A stretch of 64,000 nt of DNA from Amanita rubescens. Lineage: Eukaryota; Basidiomycota; Agaricomycetes; Agaricales; Amanitaceae. The number at the start of each line of letters is the position of its first letter. Position 1 is the first letter of the stretch. The stretch is taken from the NCBI GenBank assembly GCA_015039365.1, contig WION01000236.1:18435-82434 (forward strand), written 5' to 3'. The position numbers and the translations under genes were made by a program. Below are positions 35,826-47,331 of this stretch, in pieces. The notes under the pieces are model-generated. The model saw only the letters and a program-made list of their open reading frames with translations, did not search any database and was not told the origin of the DNA.

Positions 35826-37039
35826 TTTTATATAAATTGAAAAAATTGATTTTAAAATTTTGCTGAAATCAGGAGGTTTAATCATCACATAGTTCTTTGG
35901 ATAAGATCAAAAGAAAGGAATGGGCGTTCAGAGCCTTCAGCCCTTACTAATCCCAGAAAACAGATAATTTGTACGCAAATTGGATGTTTCGGCACAAGTT
36001 TCGCACATCATTGTTTCTTCTTGTCATGCATGTTGAATTTGGTACTAATCGTTATGAAAGGTGTTATATTAACCAAGATCTATGTCACATTGGTATCCAC
36101 TTCGATGTTTTTAGCATCTAATAACGCAGTATAATATTTGCGTGGGATATGATCCAATGTAGGTAAGAATAGCCAACCTAAGCGTCTGACAATAGATTAA
36201 AGACTCGGGGATCGGCCCTTGTCCCTTCTTAAACGATCAAATGATAACCGTTTAATCTCTGGAATAACCATGACGATAACGACTGCATTCCCAAATGCAT
36301 GAGATAAGTCCATCACTTAGATGGTCTATGGGATCTCAATCCCCCACTAGACGTGTATGTACAAGTTTTTAAGAATTAATCTAGACACCGCTGGGTTACA
36401 GCTGAGTGTATTCCTAATCTAGAGAAGTCCCTAAGGGCGCATTCTCGATAGGCAGAGTGTACGGTCCACAATGTGACCTCATCTCACCCCTTATACTAGA
36501 ATCTATTATTACTTGTACATATATTAGGTATTTTACAGGATCGAAAATCCTGATGATGGTATAGCGTGGTTCAATACGTCCAATCACATCACACTGCCCA
36601 AGCGGAATACAGTGTGGGACGTCACCCTTTTATACGGTAGGTAATAACCGGTGAAGTTCACACTTCACAAGTGAGCCAATTTCTATTGACGCAGTAATGG
36701 TCCACTGCGAGATTTTTAAGGCAATCTAGGCCGGTTTTTAACGTCATCCAAGACTGTCCCTTGAACAGGGATACTCGTAATTTAGACCGCTGAGTAATTA
36801 ACGGGGTCCCCTTAGCCCTGGGTCCGGGCGTATACAATCCAGGTAAGCGGATGACTCAGAGTCTATCCCTCACTTCCCAGAAGGGTTAGCCAAGTGCGGT
36901 GACTAATCTATCAAGAAAATGAAAACCACACTGGGCGCCTTGCCCAGTTACCTTTGTTTTACCTTTTCTCTCCGTCAATGACTTGAGAGTGTGCGTCGCT
37001 TGGCTTCACAACCAATAGCGCCAAAGGCGTCTGGTTTCG
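35826..37039 (-). other. Copia 5' leader, 1.2 kb, no ORF
   Basis: This is the stretch between the primer-binding site and the first ORF. It has frequent stops in all frames. It is unusually long for a copia leader and could contain a packaging signal or an intron, but I see no clear donor and acceptor pair. Confidence 0.4.
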
Positions 37040-37051
37040 GGGCCCATAACC
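37040..37051 (-). promoter_or_regulatory. Primer-binding site of half-tRNA type
   Basis: Immediately inside the LTR the minus strand reads GGTTATGGGCCC. This is complementary, with one G-U pair, to the anticodon region of initiator tRNA-Met (GGGCTCATAACC). Many copia-type elements prime from a cleaved initiator tRNA at this place. The match fixes the LTR inner border at 37052. Confidence 0.8.
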
Positions 37052-37756
37052 TGTTGAAACTAGGGGTAACAAGTCCCTAGCGAGCAGCGCAGTCTAGTAC
37101 ATAGAATGTACTACTTACCGAGTGTGGTGTGGAGTTGTTAAGAGCTTACTGGAGCTGGGGCTCAACAGTAGACAGTAGAGAGGATAATAGGATAAGGATT
37201 GACACTACTAGAGTACAGTTTATATACTACTAAACTACAAATAAGTACAAAGAGTCTTATCAGTATGAGTCACAGGTATTTGACTCATAAGGCGTCATTC
37301 CACAGCAATGCACAGCTATTGTACAGCAATGCATAGCTTTGCGCAGCACTTGACTCATCAATTATATTGACTGACTCATCACATTATCAATCTTCAATGT
37401 GATAGGTCGATAACCATAACGTATATATGTCTTCTATTCTCATGTCAACATATATTCACATCATCAATAGTTCCACTATTATGATTGGATGATCTTATGA
37501 GAATATCGCTAGGATATTCTCATGTCAGAATATGTTCTCATCATCAATCATCCACTATTATGATTGGTAGATGAGTATGAGAATATGTCGAATATATTCT
37601 CATGTTAATATATTATCTCACACTCAATCATCCACTATTATGATTGGTTGAGAGACGAGTAAGTAACTGAGCGTTATTACATTAGTTAGTGTAAACTAAT
37701 GATATTACTTATATTTACTATATACTGTATGTATATCGTATATTATAAGTTCAACA
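37052..37756 (-). mobile_element. Copia 5' LTR
   Basis: On the minus strand it starts TGTTGAACTTATAATATACG (37756) and ends AGTTTCAACA (37052), with TGTTG/CAACA inverted termini; length is 705 bp. The primer-binding site follows directly. Its outer end interrupts the right-arm JmjC gene: the junction falls where the left arm has position 8731. Three similar units of about 65 bp containing CATCCACTATTATGATTGG occur at roughly 37460-37650. The matching 3' LTR is not in the window, so the target duplication cannot be checked. Confidence 0.85.
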
Positions 37757-40747
37757 AAGGTGGGATCGATTTTGCCACACTCCAAGATATATATTGAGGA
37801 GGTCTTTTGCCGTGCCAAAATCGTCGAAACCCCATATCTTGAACCCAGTATGACAGCTTGTGGTGAAGGTTATGACTGCATGAATCGTCCCTGATGGAAT
37901 AATGAACCTCTTGCTATCTTCAACTAGAAGAAGCTCGAGGTTTTCAAACTCCTCGATGGCGGTCATCATCGAGAAGGTCAAGCTTGTGCCGGAAACGTAT
38001 TTGTTGCAAAAGAGCTGAAGATTATGCGTCGTAGGCGGCCAGAAAAGCCATAACTTTTGTCCAGAAATATGCTGTACAATTTGGGAGCACCCACAGTAGT
38101 CAATATGAGGGTCGGTAATGGACCCCCTTGGGTTGATAGAGCTTAACCATGCAGGTTGCTTGTCCTTCTGACACTCGTAAACGTGATCTGCGCTCCCTTC
38201 AAACGGCCCTGCGGTCAAGGAAAATTTTCCAAGACCTGCTTTTGTCGCCGGTATAGTCAAGGCTCCAAGGAGAGGACCTAGGTACCCGGGGTCTCCTGCC
38301 TGACACAAGGAAGACATAACCTCCTCGATGGAAAGGTGGTCTGCGGCACTTCCAAGCCCAAAATTAACCTTGCTTATATGGGTCTTTTTTCTCTGGACGA
38401 GATCATATATTATGTGCACAAGTTCCGGTTTGGGAGTGACAGGCCCATGATCAAGCAGGCGCGCATATTTCATAGCAGGGCCATGCGGGACATCCGGCAA
38501 TTGAACTAATTTTGCAAGGATATCATACCCACGGTCGTACGTTTGATGAACTTTAGATATAGGAGGGGCGTTCCAAAGGAGGTATTCCTGTAGTATCCAA
38601 CCATTCCCTTCATGCGAAATGGTAGGGAGGTAATGCGTGTTATCGACGATGGTAGGGAGCGAAAGTGGTACCGTCTCCATTCGTAAACGCTTTTCGCCTC
38701 CGACCTTTTCATGATCACTATACATCGCCGTGACTCCCGCCAGGGTGCGCTTGTTACTCGAAGATGTGCCCCCAATTTGTTGATTATTCGAAGTGCTTCA
38801 TTTGGGATCGGAGTATGACGTGGCCCTCCTCCATCGAAATACATACTCCTCCAGCACGAATAGCGCTCTTACAGCTGGATTCTGAACGATAGGCCCCTCC
38901 GCCAAAAAATACACATGTAGCAGGGCCTGAATTTCAAGTCCGACAAGCCTGACGTAACGGCATCATTGGCATCACTCACCAGCACCAGCGCCATGCGGCG
39001 ACATATCCCCAAGGCCGTCAAAGATGTTGCGCTTCACATGATGGATGAAGGACTTGTGGACAAACTTATATTTCGTTATACCGGTATCAGTGTGCGATCC
39101 TTGAAACGATTGCGGAAAACTTATCGTGAGACTGGAGAATTGGTGCAAGTGCGTGTTTGTGATGGGAGACCTCGTCTCCTGGATAGCTTGGATACCGCAG
39201 TGAGTTTTGTATCACTTTTCAGTCTCAAAACTTATCATAGCATAGTTCATTGAAGGCTGTATTGAGCGACAGCCAGACATCTACCTGAAGGAGCTTCAAG
39301 ATCTTCTCCGTGAAGTCTGCCACGTTGATGCCTCACCAGCTACAATTTCAAGGACCCTACATAGACGAGGATTCACGAAAAAAAAGGTAAGAAAAACAGT
39401 CTTAGATGTTCTACATCTGCTGAAGGAAACAGGTAACTCGTCTAGCTTCCGAACGTGATGAAATAGACCGTGTCACCTACAAAATGCTTATCGGAGAGCA
39501 TTTCAAACCCGCTCAACTTGTCTTTGTTGACGAAAGTCACTGCAACCGGACCACTTTTCGGCGGCAATATGCATGGGCACCGTCTGGAACCCGTGCACGG
39601 AGACGAGACTTTTTTGTTCGTGGAGTCAAGTTAGTCAGTCTTTTTCTATGATGCGCGCTCTCAAATTGAAAGTAGGTATTCCATCTTGCCGGCCTTATCC
39701 CTCGATGGGATTCTACATCTGGAAGTGATCAGTGGATACCCATACACCGGCACGGGAGGTGCTTGCCCATATGTTTGTATGCCCATTGATGGTGGAGCAA
39801 CAAATGAAGACGGTGGCACATTAGTGAATGGTGTTGCACGGGTTGGCATGTGCGGCATCGGGTATGGACTGTACGGAGCCAGATATGGGTTTATGTATGG
39901 ATTGAAGGGATGAGTCGGAATCTGTGGATAAGGTGGTGCGTGTCCATTCATTGACTGTTGTTCCATGTTCAAAGAGTGACAGACTCAGTCTGGGACAGAT
40001 GGTGAGCTGCGAGCGTGCTGATCACTCGACGCTTGTCAGTGATCCTACTTATATACTTTTTCTGCAGAAGATATCGTACGATTTTTGTGATACAACCGGC
40101 AGCTATCTGTCTGGCGTCGACATATTCAATGGTAGAGCCATGACGAGTCGGATCTTATTCCGTCTTGGCACCTGAGAAACCCTCAGTGCCAAGTACTAGT
40201 AGTGAATTTCGGTTCCCATAGCCTTGTTGTCATTGTGAACACCATGAATGTAATGAGCATAGGCTGCTCTTGGATACTAGTACTACTCCTCACAACCACT
40301 CGCTGACAGCATTTGTATATTATCAATGACACGACGGGTAGCCTCAAGGTGATCACCGATGATCCCGTTACATCAGGCTTGTCGGACTTGAAATTCAGGC
40401 CCCGCTACGTGTGTATTTTTTGGCGGAGGGGCCTATTGTTCAGAATCCAGCTGTAACTGTGGGTGAATGGTATACGGCTTGTTTCGGCAAGGGCATCGAC
40501 GTTTCCCATCTCTACAATCTTCGTCGATAGAGCGCCACTCTGTGCAAGTCTTGTAATATATCGCATGGGCGTCATGATTATCCCGTATTACGGCATGAGC
40601 ATATTTCGTCTTTGCTATTTCCATCACAACTTCCTGGAACGGGGTTTGAACGGCAATATCTCCAACGGAACCAATCGATTCGGCTGGAGCATGGGGTCCA
40701 ACAAAGAGATTGTAGCATGTGTCCCTCTCCATGTAAGTGAACTTCAT
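37757..40747 (-). pseudogene. JmjC-domain gene, right copy, broken three ways
   Basis: This is the inverted twin of 7325-8731. It has lost its last 30 or so codons to the Copia LTR at 37756 and is interrupted by a Tc1-like element at 38872-40453. It also has a nonsense change where the left copy reads CCC AAA TCA: here TCA has become TGA (near 38807). The JmjC core itself (TDPHIDYCGC, PSGTIHAV) is still readable, so the gene died recently. Confidence 0.9.
38872..40453 (+). mobile_element. Tc1/mariner-like element with degenerate transposase
   Basis: Inverted termini of about 90 bp begin CAGCTGGATTCTGAAC. The element is flanked by TA on both sides, and the empty site (CTCTTAACTG) is preserved in the left arm. 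Length is 1582 bp. The transposase reads rightward: a helix-turn-helix region (PKAVKDVALHMMDEG...SVRSLKRLRKTYRETGEL, from 38994), an intron at about 39200-39253, a second HTH-like segment ending at RTLHRRGFTKKK, then VFVDESHCNRTT with the first catalytic Asp. The frame then reaches ILPALSLDGILHLEV. After about 39730 the sequence no longer matches a transposase, and the second and third catalytic acids are missing. It is a non-autonomous or dead copy. Confidence 0.9.
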
Positions 40748-40972
40748 TTCCACCTTTTGAAAACCCTCTGCCGCCCGTGCAACTGTCAGCTACATTCAAA
40801 CGTAAGGAAATCACTCTTACCGACAGCTCCAGTTCCTATCTCTCTGTTGACACTGCAGCAGCTTGTTTCAGACATTCCTTTTCCTGAGTCCTGACTCTGT
40901 TCCGAGGCGCAAAGTCCGTTGATCAGAGTGACAAATAGATACAAATAGGACATAGCGGGGTAGAATAGTATA

Positions 40973-43900
40973 CTACTTCGGATCGCATCTCGCCAATCTG
41001 CTCGGCTCTATGGTGCATACCGGTGACCCTTTGTGACCGCGACGTCCCAGCGGAAAAGTACCATCACGGTTGGGCTTGCAGGTGAGGTATAGTTCTCCGG
41101 CATTGTCACCGCTGATTACTACAACGTCCTGTCCCCTCGATGTCGGCATCTGGGGGAACAGGAAGTATGATGGAATTATTATCGTCCGCTCCTTCGCGTT
41201 GACCTCAATCCCGCCCTCCATCTCGCCGGACAATATCAGCACTCTTTCCCCTTCGTAGAAGCCCCTCGCATACCCTCCGCCTTGTTCGAATGGGTTGGTT
41301 TTGCTGTTACGCACGTAGGCCCAAATGCGCTTCGCCACCAATCCGTGTTTCATCAGCCAGTTAGCAGGAAGGGCTTTGGGGATGACGTGACTGTTTACTT
41401 ATAAGCTTGACCATAACTGCTTACCTTGGTTTTCATGAGAAATCATGGGCTCAACCCTTTCAAGCCGAGGAGGATCAATGACAGCCACTGGTTGAGAAGC
41501 CGTTGCTGGTGTTATTGGCGGGTCCTCCGGTCCACTTGCCCCAGGAGACGATGCCACGCAATCTCGTTGATCTACCTCAGGACCACCCTCTGGCGTCACA
41601 GGTTCATCAGCCCCAGGCGTTGTCGGTCTTGCTGGTTTTGCGAGTTCCCTATGCAAATGGGGAGGTAATCGATGCCCCATGGTTGCTGGTGTTTGATGAA
41701 GCCCGACGTGATATCGGCGTAGATCCGGACCGCCTTCTTCTCTGTTGCCAAAGGAATTCATTCGTGAATGTACATTACACAACGTATCGCTTACCCATTG
41801 AGCAGGAAATCAACGTGGACAGCCACAGGGAGAGCCCCCGAGGTCGGTTCAATAGACAGCATCTGTTGGCCCAAATGGTCTCGAATCCTGCCGAATAACC
41901 CCTTGTATGCGTGATTCCCTGTAACAACTACCCACGTGTTGATCAGTTCCTTGTAACGGTCGTGGAAGGCCAGAGAGCAATCCTTCTGCTCAACGCCGCC
42001 TTCAGTTGTTGAAACTACATTTAGAAACCAATGCGGTTCCCAGAACTGATACAGTCATTCGTTTGTTAAGCGCTCACAACAACATAATTACCTTCGTATT
42101 GGGAGGCTTGTGTCCGATGACCTCAACGCCGAAATCGGCGATGCTGCATACCAGACCGTGTTCATGATAGTTTGGCGACTTGGGGTAAATTACTTGAACT
42201 ACGTCGCCAACTTGAATGCGACGAGCGAATCCATGTTCAACACTGTCGTGCGGAATAAGTTGCCAGCTTTTCACGTCAAGCTGTTTTCAATGTTAATTCC
42301 TGTTAGACCAAGAGAGAAGGGGCATTCACGGACATGCTCTTTTTGATTGCGATCGAATACTGCAAGTTTTTCATCCGAAACGTCCACCACCCACCCTTCC
42401 CAGTCAAGGTTGGTTGGCACCATGGCCTTGACCTTGTCGCCCACCTCGTAGAACCTTCTGACGCGTCTTGCATCCACTTCCATTGCTTCTACACTATCGT
42501 TTAGCCGCACAACTGCATCTTCGAACCGAAGGTCCACGATCACTCCTCGTGCCATTCCTGCATCCAGTTTGATCTCCACTTTGTGACCAACTTCCAAAGG
42601 CGAAGCTATATGATTTTCGAATGACCATCGTATTAACTCTGCTTCGGATGCCGGAAAGTGTAAGGCCTTCGCTCCAATCGCCAACCCTTCCCCGAATAGC
42701 CTTAGTTCGCTGTGCTTGGGTACGACGCCGGTAGAATGCAATGCTCCAATTGGTACTGAAAAGTACACAAACGGTGGCAGAAAGCTATCGCTGCTATCAA
42801 TTGTTCTTTTGCCGTAACGTTTTGCCAGTCGATACGTGCCAGGTTCGCCCCGCACCAGCTCACGGGGAGTCTTTGGATCCCACCACACGGTTTGATCCAT
42901 CGGATGGGCTAATTCTGGATACGCGCCAGGCTTGACCCACGCCAGCTGGTGGGGAGTCTTCGGATCCCACCACACGTTTGGATCTAGCAGATGGGCTACT
43001 GTGGCATCTTCTGGATTTCCCAGTGCTCTGGGATGTAAAAGTCAAGGGCACCATTTTTTTTTTCGACGTTTCTCCCTATCCCCATCTCTAGCAATGTTGC
43101 TCTCGATTGGGACCAAGAGGCGTGGGACAAGATGTATGGCGACTTGAGATTCGCTTATCCGCTTGGCCACATATCCCAGATCATTTGCGTATTTGATCAA
43201 CCTCTCGTTCGGAACCAACCCCTCCAATTCCGACCTCCTCTTTAGTCTGACCCACAATCCAGGGTTTATAGACGGCATCATGCGACTCCCGTTGAGGGAT
43301 TCTAAATGCTCCTCGACAGGTACAAAAAATATTTGGAGAGGATGAGGGAACGTGGATAAATTCTTGCACAGGTTCTTTACATAGTCCCGAGAAGCCGATT
43401 CAACATAGATCCACTGTCTGCTTCCAGGTGGCAAAAAGGTTGAAAAGGCCCATCGGGGTCGAGCTTTTAAACGATCCTGGAGAAGGAAGAAGCTTTCCTC
43501 TGCGGCACCGTCCTGCAACATTGAGGGGGCTCAGTAGAAAATTTCAAGCTATTTGAGCATAGACATACCAGTACACGAACCCTCCAAATGCCTGGATCAT
43601 GCTCGTTTGGCATTCGCAAAGCGCGCTCAGCCAGCAAAGCAATCTCTTCAATCTCTCCCTCGTTCTCGATATCCGATTCAATGGCATCGTCTGCAGCAGC
43701 GGCTCGGGCTTCGTAACGATTGATCACGGCAGAAAGACGATCGTCCCTGGAGTAACCTTGCCTCTTGACAGACTGAACAGCTGTGGACATACTGTGAGCT
43801 ACTGAACCATACTCAGCGCATACTGCGATCCTACATTCAGATTGGTTTTGGTCCTCGTCGTTGTGCTCGTCCCTGGAGTAATTTTTTTGTCTATTGACAG

Positions 43901-44178
43901 ACAGCATGGCTGTGAGGATACTGTGAGCTACTGCCAACCGCTTGACGCATATGGCGCTCTTACATTCAGATGGGTCCTCGTCTTCCTCTTCATCACCTTC
44001 GAAATCTCCGTCTCCTATGGCGTCAATATTGCCATCAATGAAGTCTGGGGCACACTTTAGAATCCTCGTTGGACAGAAATTCTGACATAGTAGAACTTAC
44101 ATTCATTGTCGGAACCCTGCCCTTCAGAGCTACCTTCTCCTGCCTCGATGTCAAGAAAATTGGAAACCCGAGTCTTCA
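40973..44178 (-). pseudogene. Spt5-like gene, right copy, no insertion but a nonsense codon
   Basis: It has the same exon plan as the left copy, with the NGN-like and KOW-like parts contiguous because the hAT-like element is absent. The A-run has 10 bases, keeping the frame. Shortly after it the CGA that encodes Arg in the left copy is TGA here (about 43046-43048), ending the frame after RKKKWCP. Relative to the left copy it also lacks two residues in the VPNLDERL segment. Downstream exons (42975-42271 and onward to the stop at 40973) remain open. If the TGA is real, the gene gives only a truncated NGN-containing product. Confidence 0.75.
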
Positions 44179-45571
44179 GAGTCCAGGATCAGCGTGCATT
44201 TTCATGCTGAGCGTGTTCCATACCTCAAGCCTCCTTCTCTTTTGACCAATTTCATTCCTCGTGCCAGTACGTGTTCTTTTGCCGGGCTATGGAGCAGCAT
44301 TGAGCGAGTTTTTACATGCAGAGGTATACGCTGTTACCTGAACGTCCATATTAACGTCTTAGTGGTTTGCTGAGGAAAAGATCAGTCAGGACACCTGCCA
44401 CGGGGTTCGAGACTTCGTCATCTTCCGTGCAAGCTCTTTACTCATGATCCGCAAACAACAACTTACGCTCCAATGACTATGAAATGTCCAAACTAAGGTA
44501 GGCGAACTACACACTACGTGACACTGATGAACGCACAAAAGGGAAAAACCGCCCATCAAATCGCCAACTGTGATCATACAGGCCACAACAACCCCATATA
44601 ACAACAAAGTGCTTCCCGCGAAGTTTGCCCACCCGCCGTCGTGGGAGGATATGTAGCACTAGAAGTAGATGGTGTAATTCATAGTCACAGCCTTGTTAGC
44701 TCCGAATACAGCTTTCTGACACAGCCAACAGGGGCACTCTCGACAAAATCTACTCGGCTGTGTAGCTGGCATGGTTATGGGCGCTATCAATGATTGGCAA
44801 ATGGATGAAGTCAGGTAGATAATTGGTTGGGAGGTGTGCCCGGCCTATCCCATTTAGTCTTACAGCGGGCCCACCTTGGAAATTATTCTGAATAAAGGTA
44901 AGCTCCGAGTACACCTTTCTGACGCAGTGAGCAGGGAATGCTCTCAACAAAATCTATTTTGCTAGTATGTTTCTTAATCCAACAAATAACATACCACACT
45001 TGTTCTAAGAATAGTTACCTTGCGCAGCAAGGTCATCCCACAAGGTAAATTCACAAAACCTGCAAAATGTGGGAAACAATTACAAAGTAACGATAAGATA
45101 AGATTACATGTCTACAACCCTCTACTTTTTGCCGTTATCCTTGTGGTAGCATCTGGTGCCCCAAGCTGTCAACCGTTCGCTTTATTATTCAACTATCCTC
45201 TGCTTATTTGCCGTTATCCCCAAATCTTATATGTCCACACTCTTTTCACCGGCTAAGTACAGAAGGATTGTGGGGTTAATTGATCGCGCCGACGGATCGC
45301 TTCTGTGGCAGTGACAATCTTACATGTAGGCGGTCTCTTTCGTTCATTAACATTTGGCCGATAATGTACAATGTAGGTACCACGTATTCTAAATATGGTG
45401 CTTGATAGCTTGATATGCCGGATGACTACGAGTGTCTGCAAAAAAAAAGGAGAGACGCAAGATGCGGGCGGGAAGGAGAATAATAACAAAAAAGCATGTT
45501 ATTGGTACATGATACGACGGTATGATACATTCCACATTACATTTTGGTATATTGATAGCTAATGTTCGTTC

Positions 45572-47010
45572 ATCATATTCTCCTATGCCATCGCATTCGT
45601 CTCCTCCTTCACCTTTTCTGCTCCTGCGTCCTGCTCCGACTGGCCTGATTCCCCGTCATTCTTCGGCCTCACCTGTTCTTTCCCATCGCCCTGTGTGTTC
45701 ATCGAAGCTTGGTCCCCCGGTTTCCTCACCAGTTACGTCTAGGCGGCGACACTTGTGTTCAACATTAAACCCTTTGTTCCTCCCTTTACGGCCCTTCCAA
45801 TCATGCCCACTGTGGCGCGAGAACTGATGCGCTGGGCCGACGTTCTCTACAAGAGGAAAGATTGTAGCGAACCTCTTGCTTGTTGATTCGGTAAATCCGT
45901 TGCCCTCCCTATAACCTTCTTCCCTCCAGGGACCAGCTTTTCATCGTCACGTTACCATGCCAGTTATCCTTCAAGGCCCCAGAATCACATATCCAGCATT
46001 TGAAGCCACCCCAATTCAATCTCGTATGCACTCCACAGCACAAAACTACATCCCTCAACAGTATTCTCACCCATCGTTCTTTTTACCGGTTTCAGCTGCC
46101 AATCTTCAACGACTCCGAGCAAACGCTCTTCTTGACAAGGCTGTAACACACAGTCATGATTGCATTTGCCCATCTCACTCAGTGTGCGCTTTATTATATT
46201 TCTCTTCATCCAACAATGGGAGCTACCCCAATTCAGAATTGATGCACTCGCAGATGTTCTCACTATATAATAATTGAGTTCCACTGCCAAGCGGCCATGG
46301 GCGTAATATTTGGTGCCTTGTAGATAGTTCCCTATAAGCAATACAGTAAATTAGTACCGAACCAACAAGTGGCAAGGAAGTGGAATTTTTTATGTCGCTT
46401 CTAGGAAATAATGTTCGGATGCATTGGCACGTACTAGATAGATAGAGTCCATAAGGCAACTCAGAAAGTGGGTTAAATACCATTCTAATTCACAATTCTA
46501 GTATTCTTTTCCAGCGCCATGATTCATCATGAGCTTGTGTGGGTGAGTTGTGATTCACGGGTGATCACGATGGACCAACAACTGATCACAAATGCACTTC
46601 GCACAGCCTTGACAGTTGTCCACCATAGCTCACAGTGGTTAATGAGTTTTCACGAAGAAATTGGAATATTGAAATTTTTTATTCATGATCACAACAACAA
46701 CTGCTCACAGCCATTCACTCTGGATAACCATGAAACATTAATGATCATTCGTGATTCATTAGTGATCACTGCTTATAACGATTGTTCACGATGATCATTT
46801 CGTGGACAGTCAAGATCTGCAGTGATCATCGGTGATCACTGTGGATCAGCACGTTTTGTCCAACTTCGCGGAGCAAAACAGCCACTATTCCCTCAACAAG
46901 TACATCTCATCATAAACGAAAATTCGACATGTTCCGACCGACATAATCGTACGCTTTTCTTTTACAAATTCTTAAACCGAGCCACTCCCACTGCCTCAAC
47001 CTTGGCATTC
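45572..47010. other. Between the right arm and the Helitron, no recognised gene
   Basis: It contains pyrimidine-rich DNA (45580-45800), short frames without domains, and a GATCA-rich block at 46540-46860 described separately. No intron-exon structure could be built. Confidence 0.35.
46540..46860. repeat. GTGATCAC/TGATCA-rich block
   Basis: Within about 320 bp the palindromic cores GTGATCAC, TGATCA and ATGATCAT and their near variants (GTGATTCAC, GTTCACGATGATCAT) occur more than ten times, in an otherwise unstructured sequence. This is far above chance for a 6-8 bp palindrome. It may be a degenerate foldback element or a protein-binding array. Confidence 0.7.
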
Positions 47011-47217
47011 ATGTCTGACACCTCAACAACTCACGCATCTACAAGTGCAACAAAAAATGAAGAAAAAGCTCATCAACCTAACACATTACAAGACACCAAA
47101 CCATCTCCCTCACTTCAAACCAAAGAAAATCGCGGCCAAAACCGTTCTCCGACATTTTCTGCCAAATTGTTGGAAGAACCCGTCAGCAATGAAAAGAAAG
47201 TCAAACGAAGAATGTAA
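47011..47217 (+). CDS. Small hypothetical protein, 68 residues
   Basis: An ATG in a reasonable context opens a 68-codon frame rich in S, T, K and N, ending in KKVKRRM. It has no domain, membrane segment or signal peptide. The same frame is open upstream to about 46822. It lies just beyond the 3' side of the Helitron gene on the opposite strand. It could be a real small gene, a final exon, or chance. Confidence 0.25.
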   Translation: MSDTSTTHASTSATKNEEKAHQPNTLQDTKPSPSLQTKENRGQNRSPTFSAKLLEEPVSNEKKVKRRM

Positions 47218-47331
47218 TTACTAGCCTACTACGTATACGTCACTTTATAATTCATGTTACACTGCTTCATCATATGTATGCAATAAAAATAACTGCAACC
47301 AAGGTCGCGGCCATTGTAAGCCGACGCTTAT

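Larger units (their letters stand above)
37757..45571 (-). repeat. Right arm of the inverted duplication
   Basis: This is the reverse complement of 1-8731, minus the hAT-like element of the left arm and plus a Tc1-like element of its own. Differences elsewhere are sparse single-base changes and short indels. Its inner end is the Copia LTR. Its outer end corresponds to position 1 of the window, so homology may continue beyond what can be seen. Confidence 0.95.

Noticed and set aside
37130..37145. LTR inner end at CTCTTAACA, giving an LTR of about 620 bp
   Set aside because: The sequence inside it has no primer-binding site, whereas the end at 37052 is followed at once by GGTTATGGGCCC and has better TGTTG/CAACA termini.
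47222..47262. Helitron 3' terminus (CTAG with preceding hairpin) near TAGTAGGCTAG on the minus strand
   Set aside because: The CTAG is followed by T, as required, but the only nearby palindrome (ACGTATACGT) has no loop and is AT-rich. Too weak without other copies to align.
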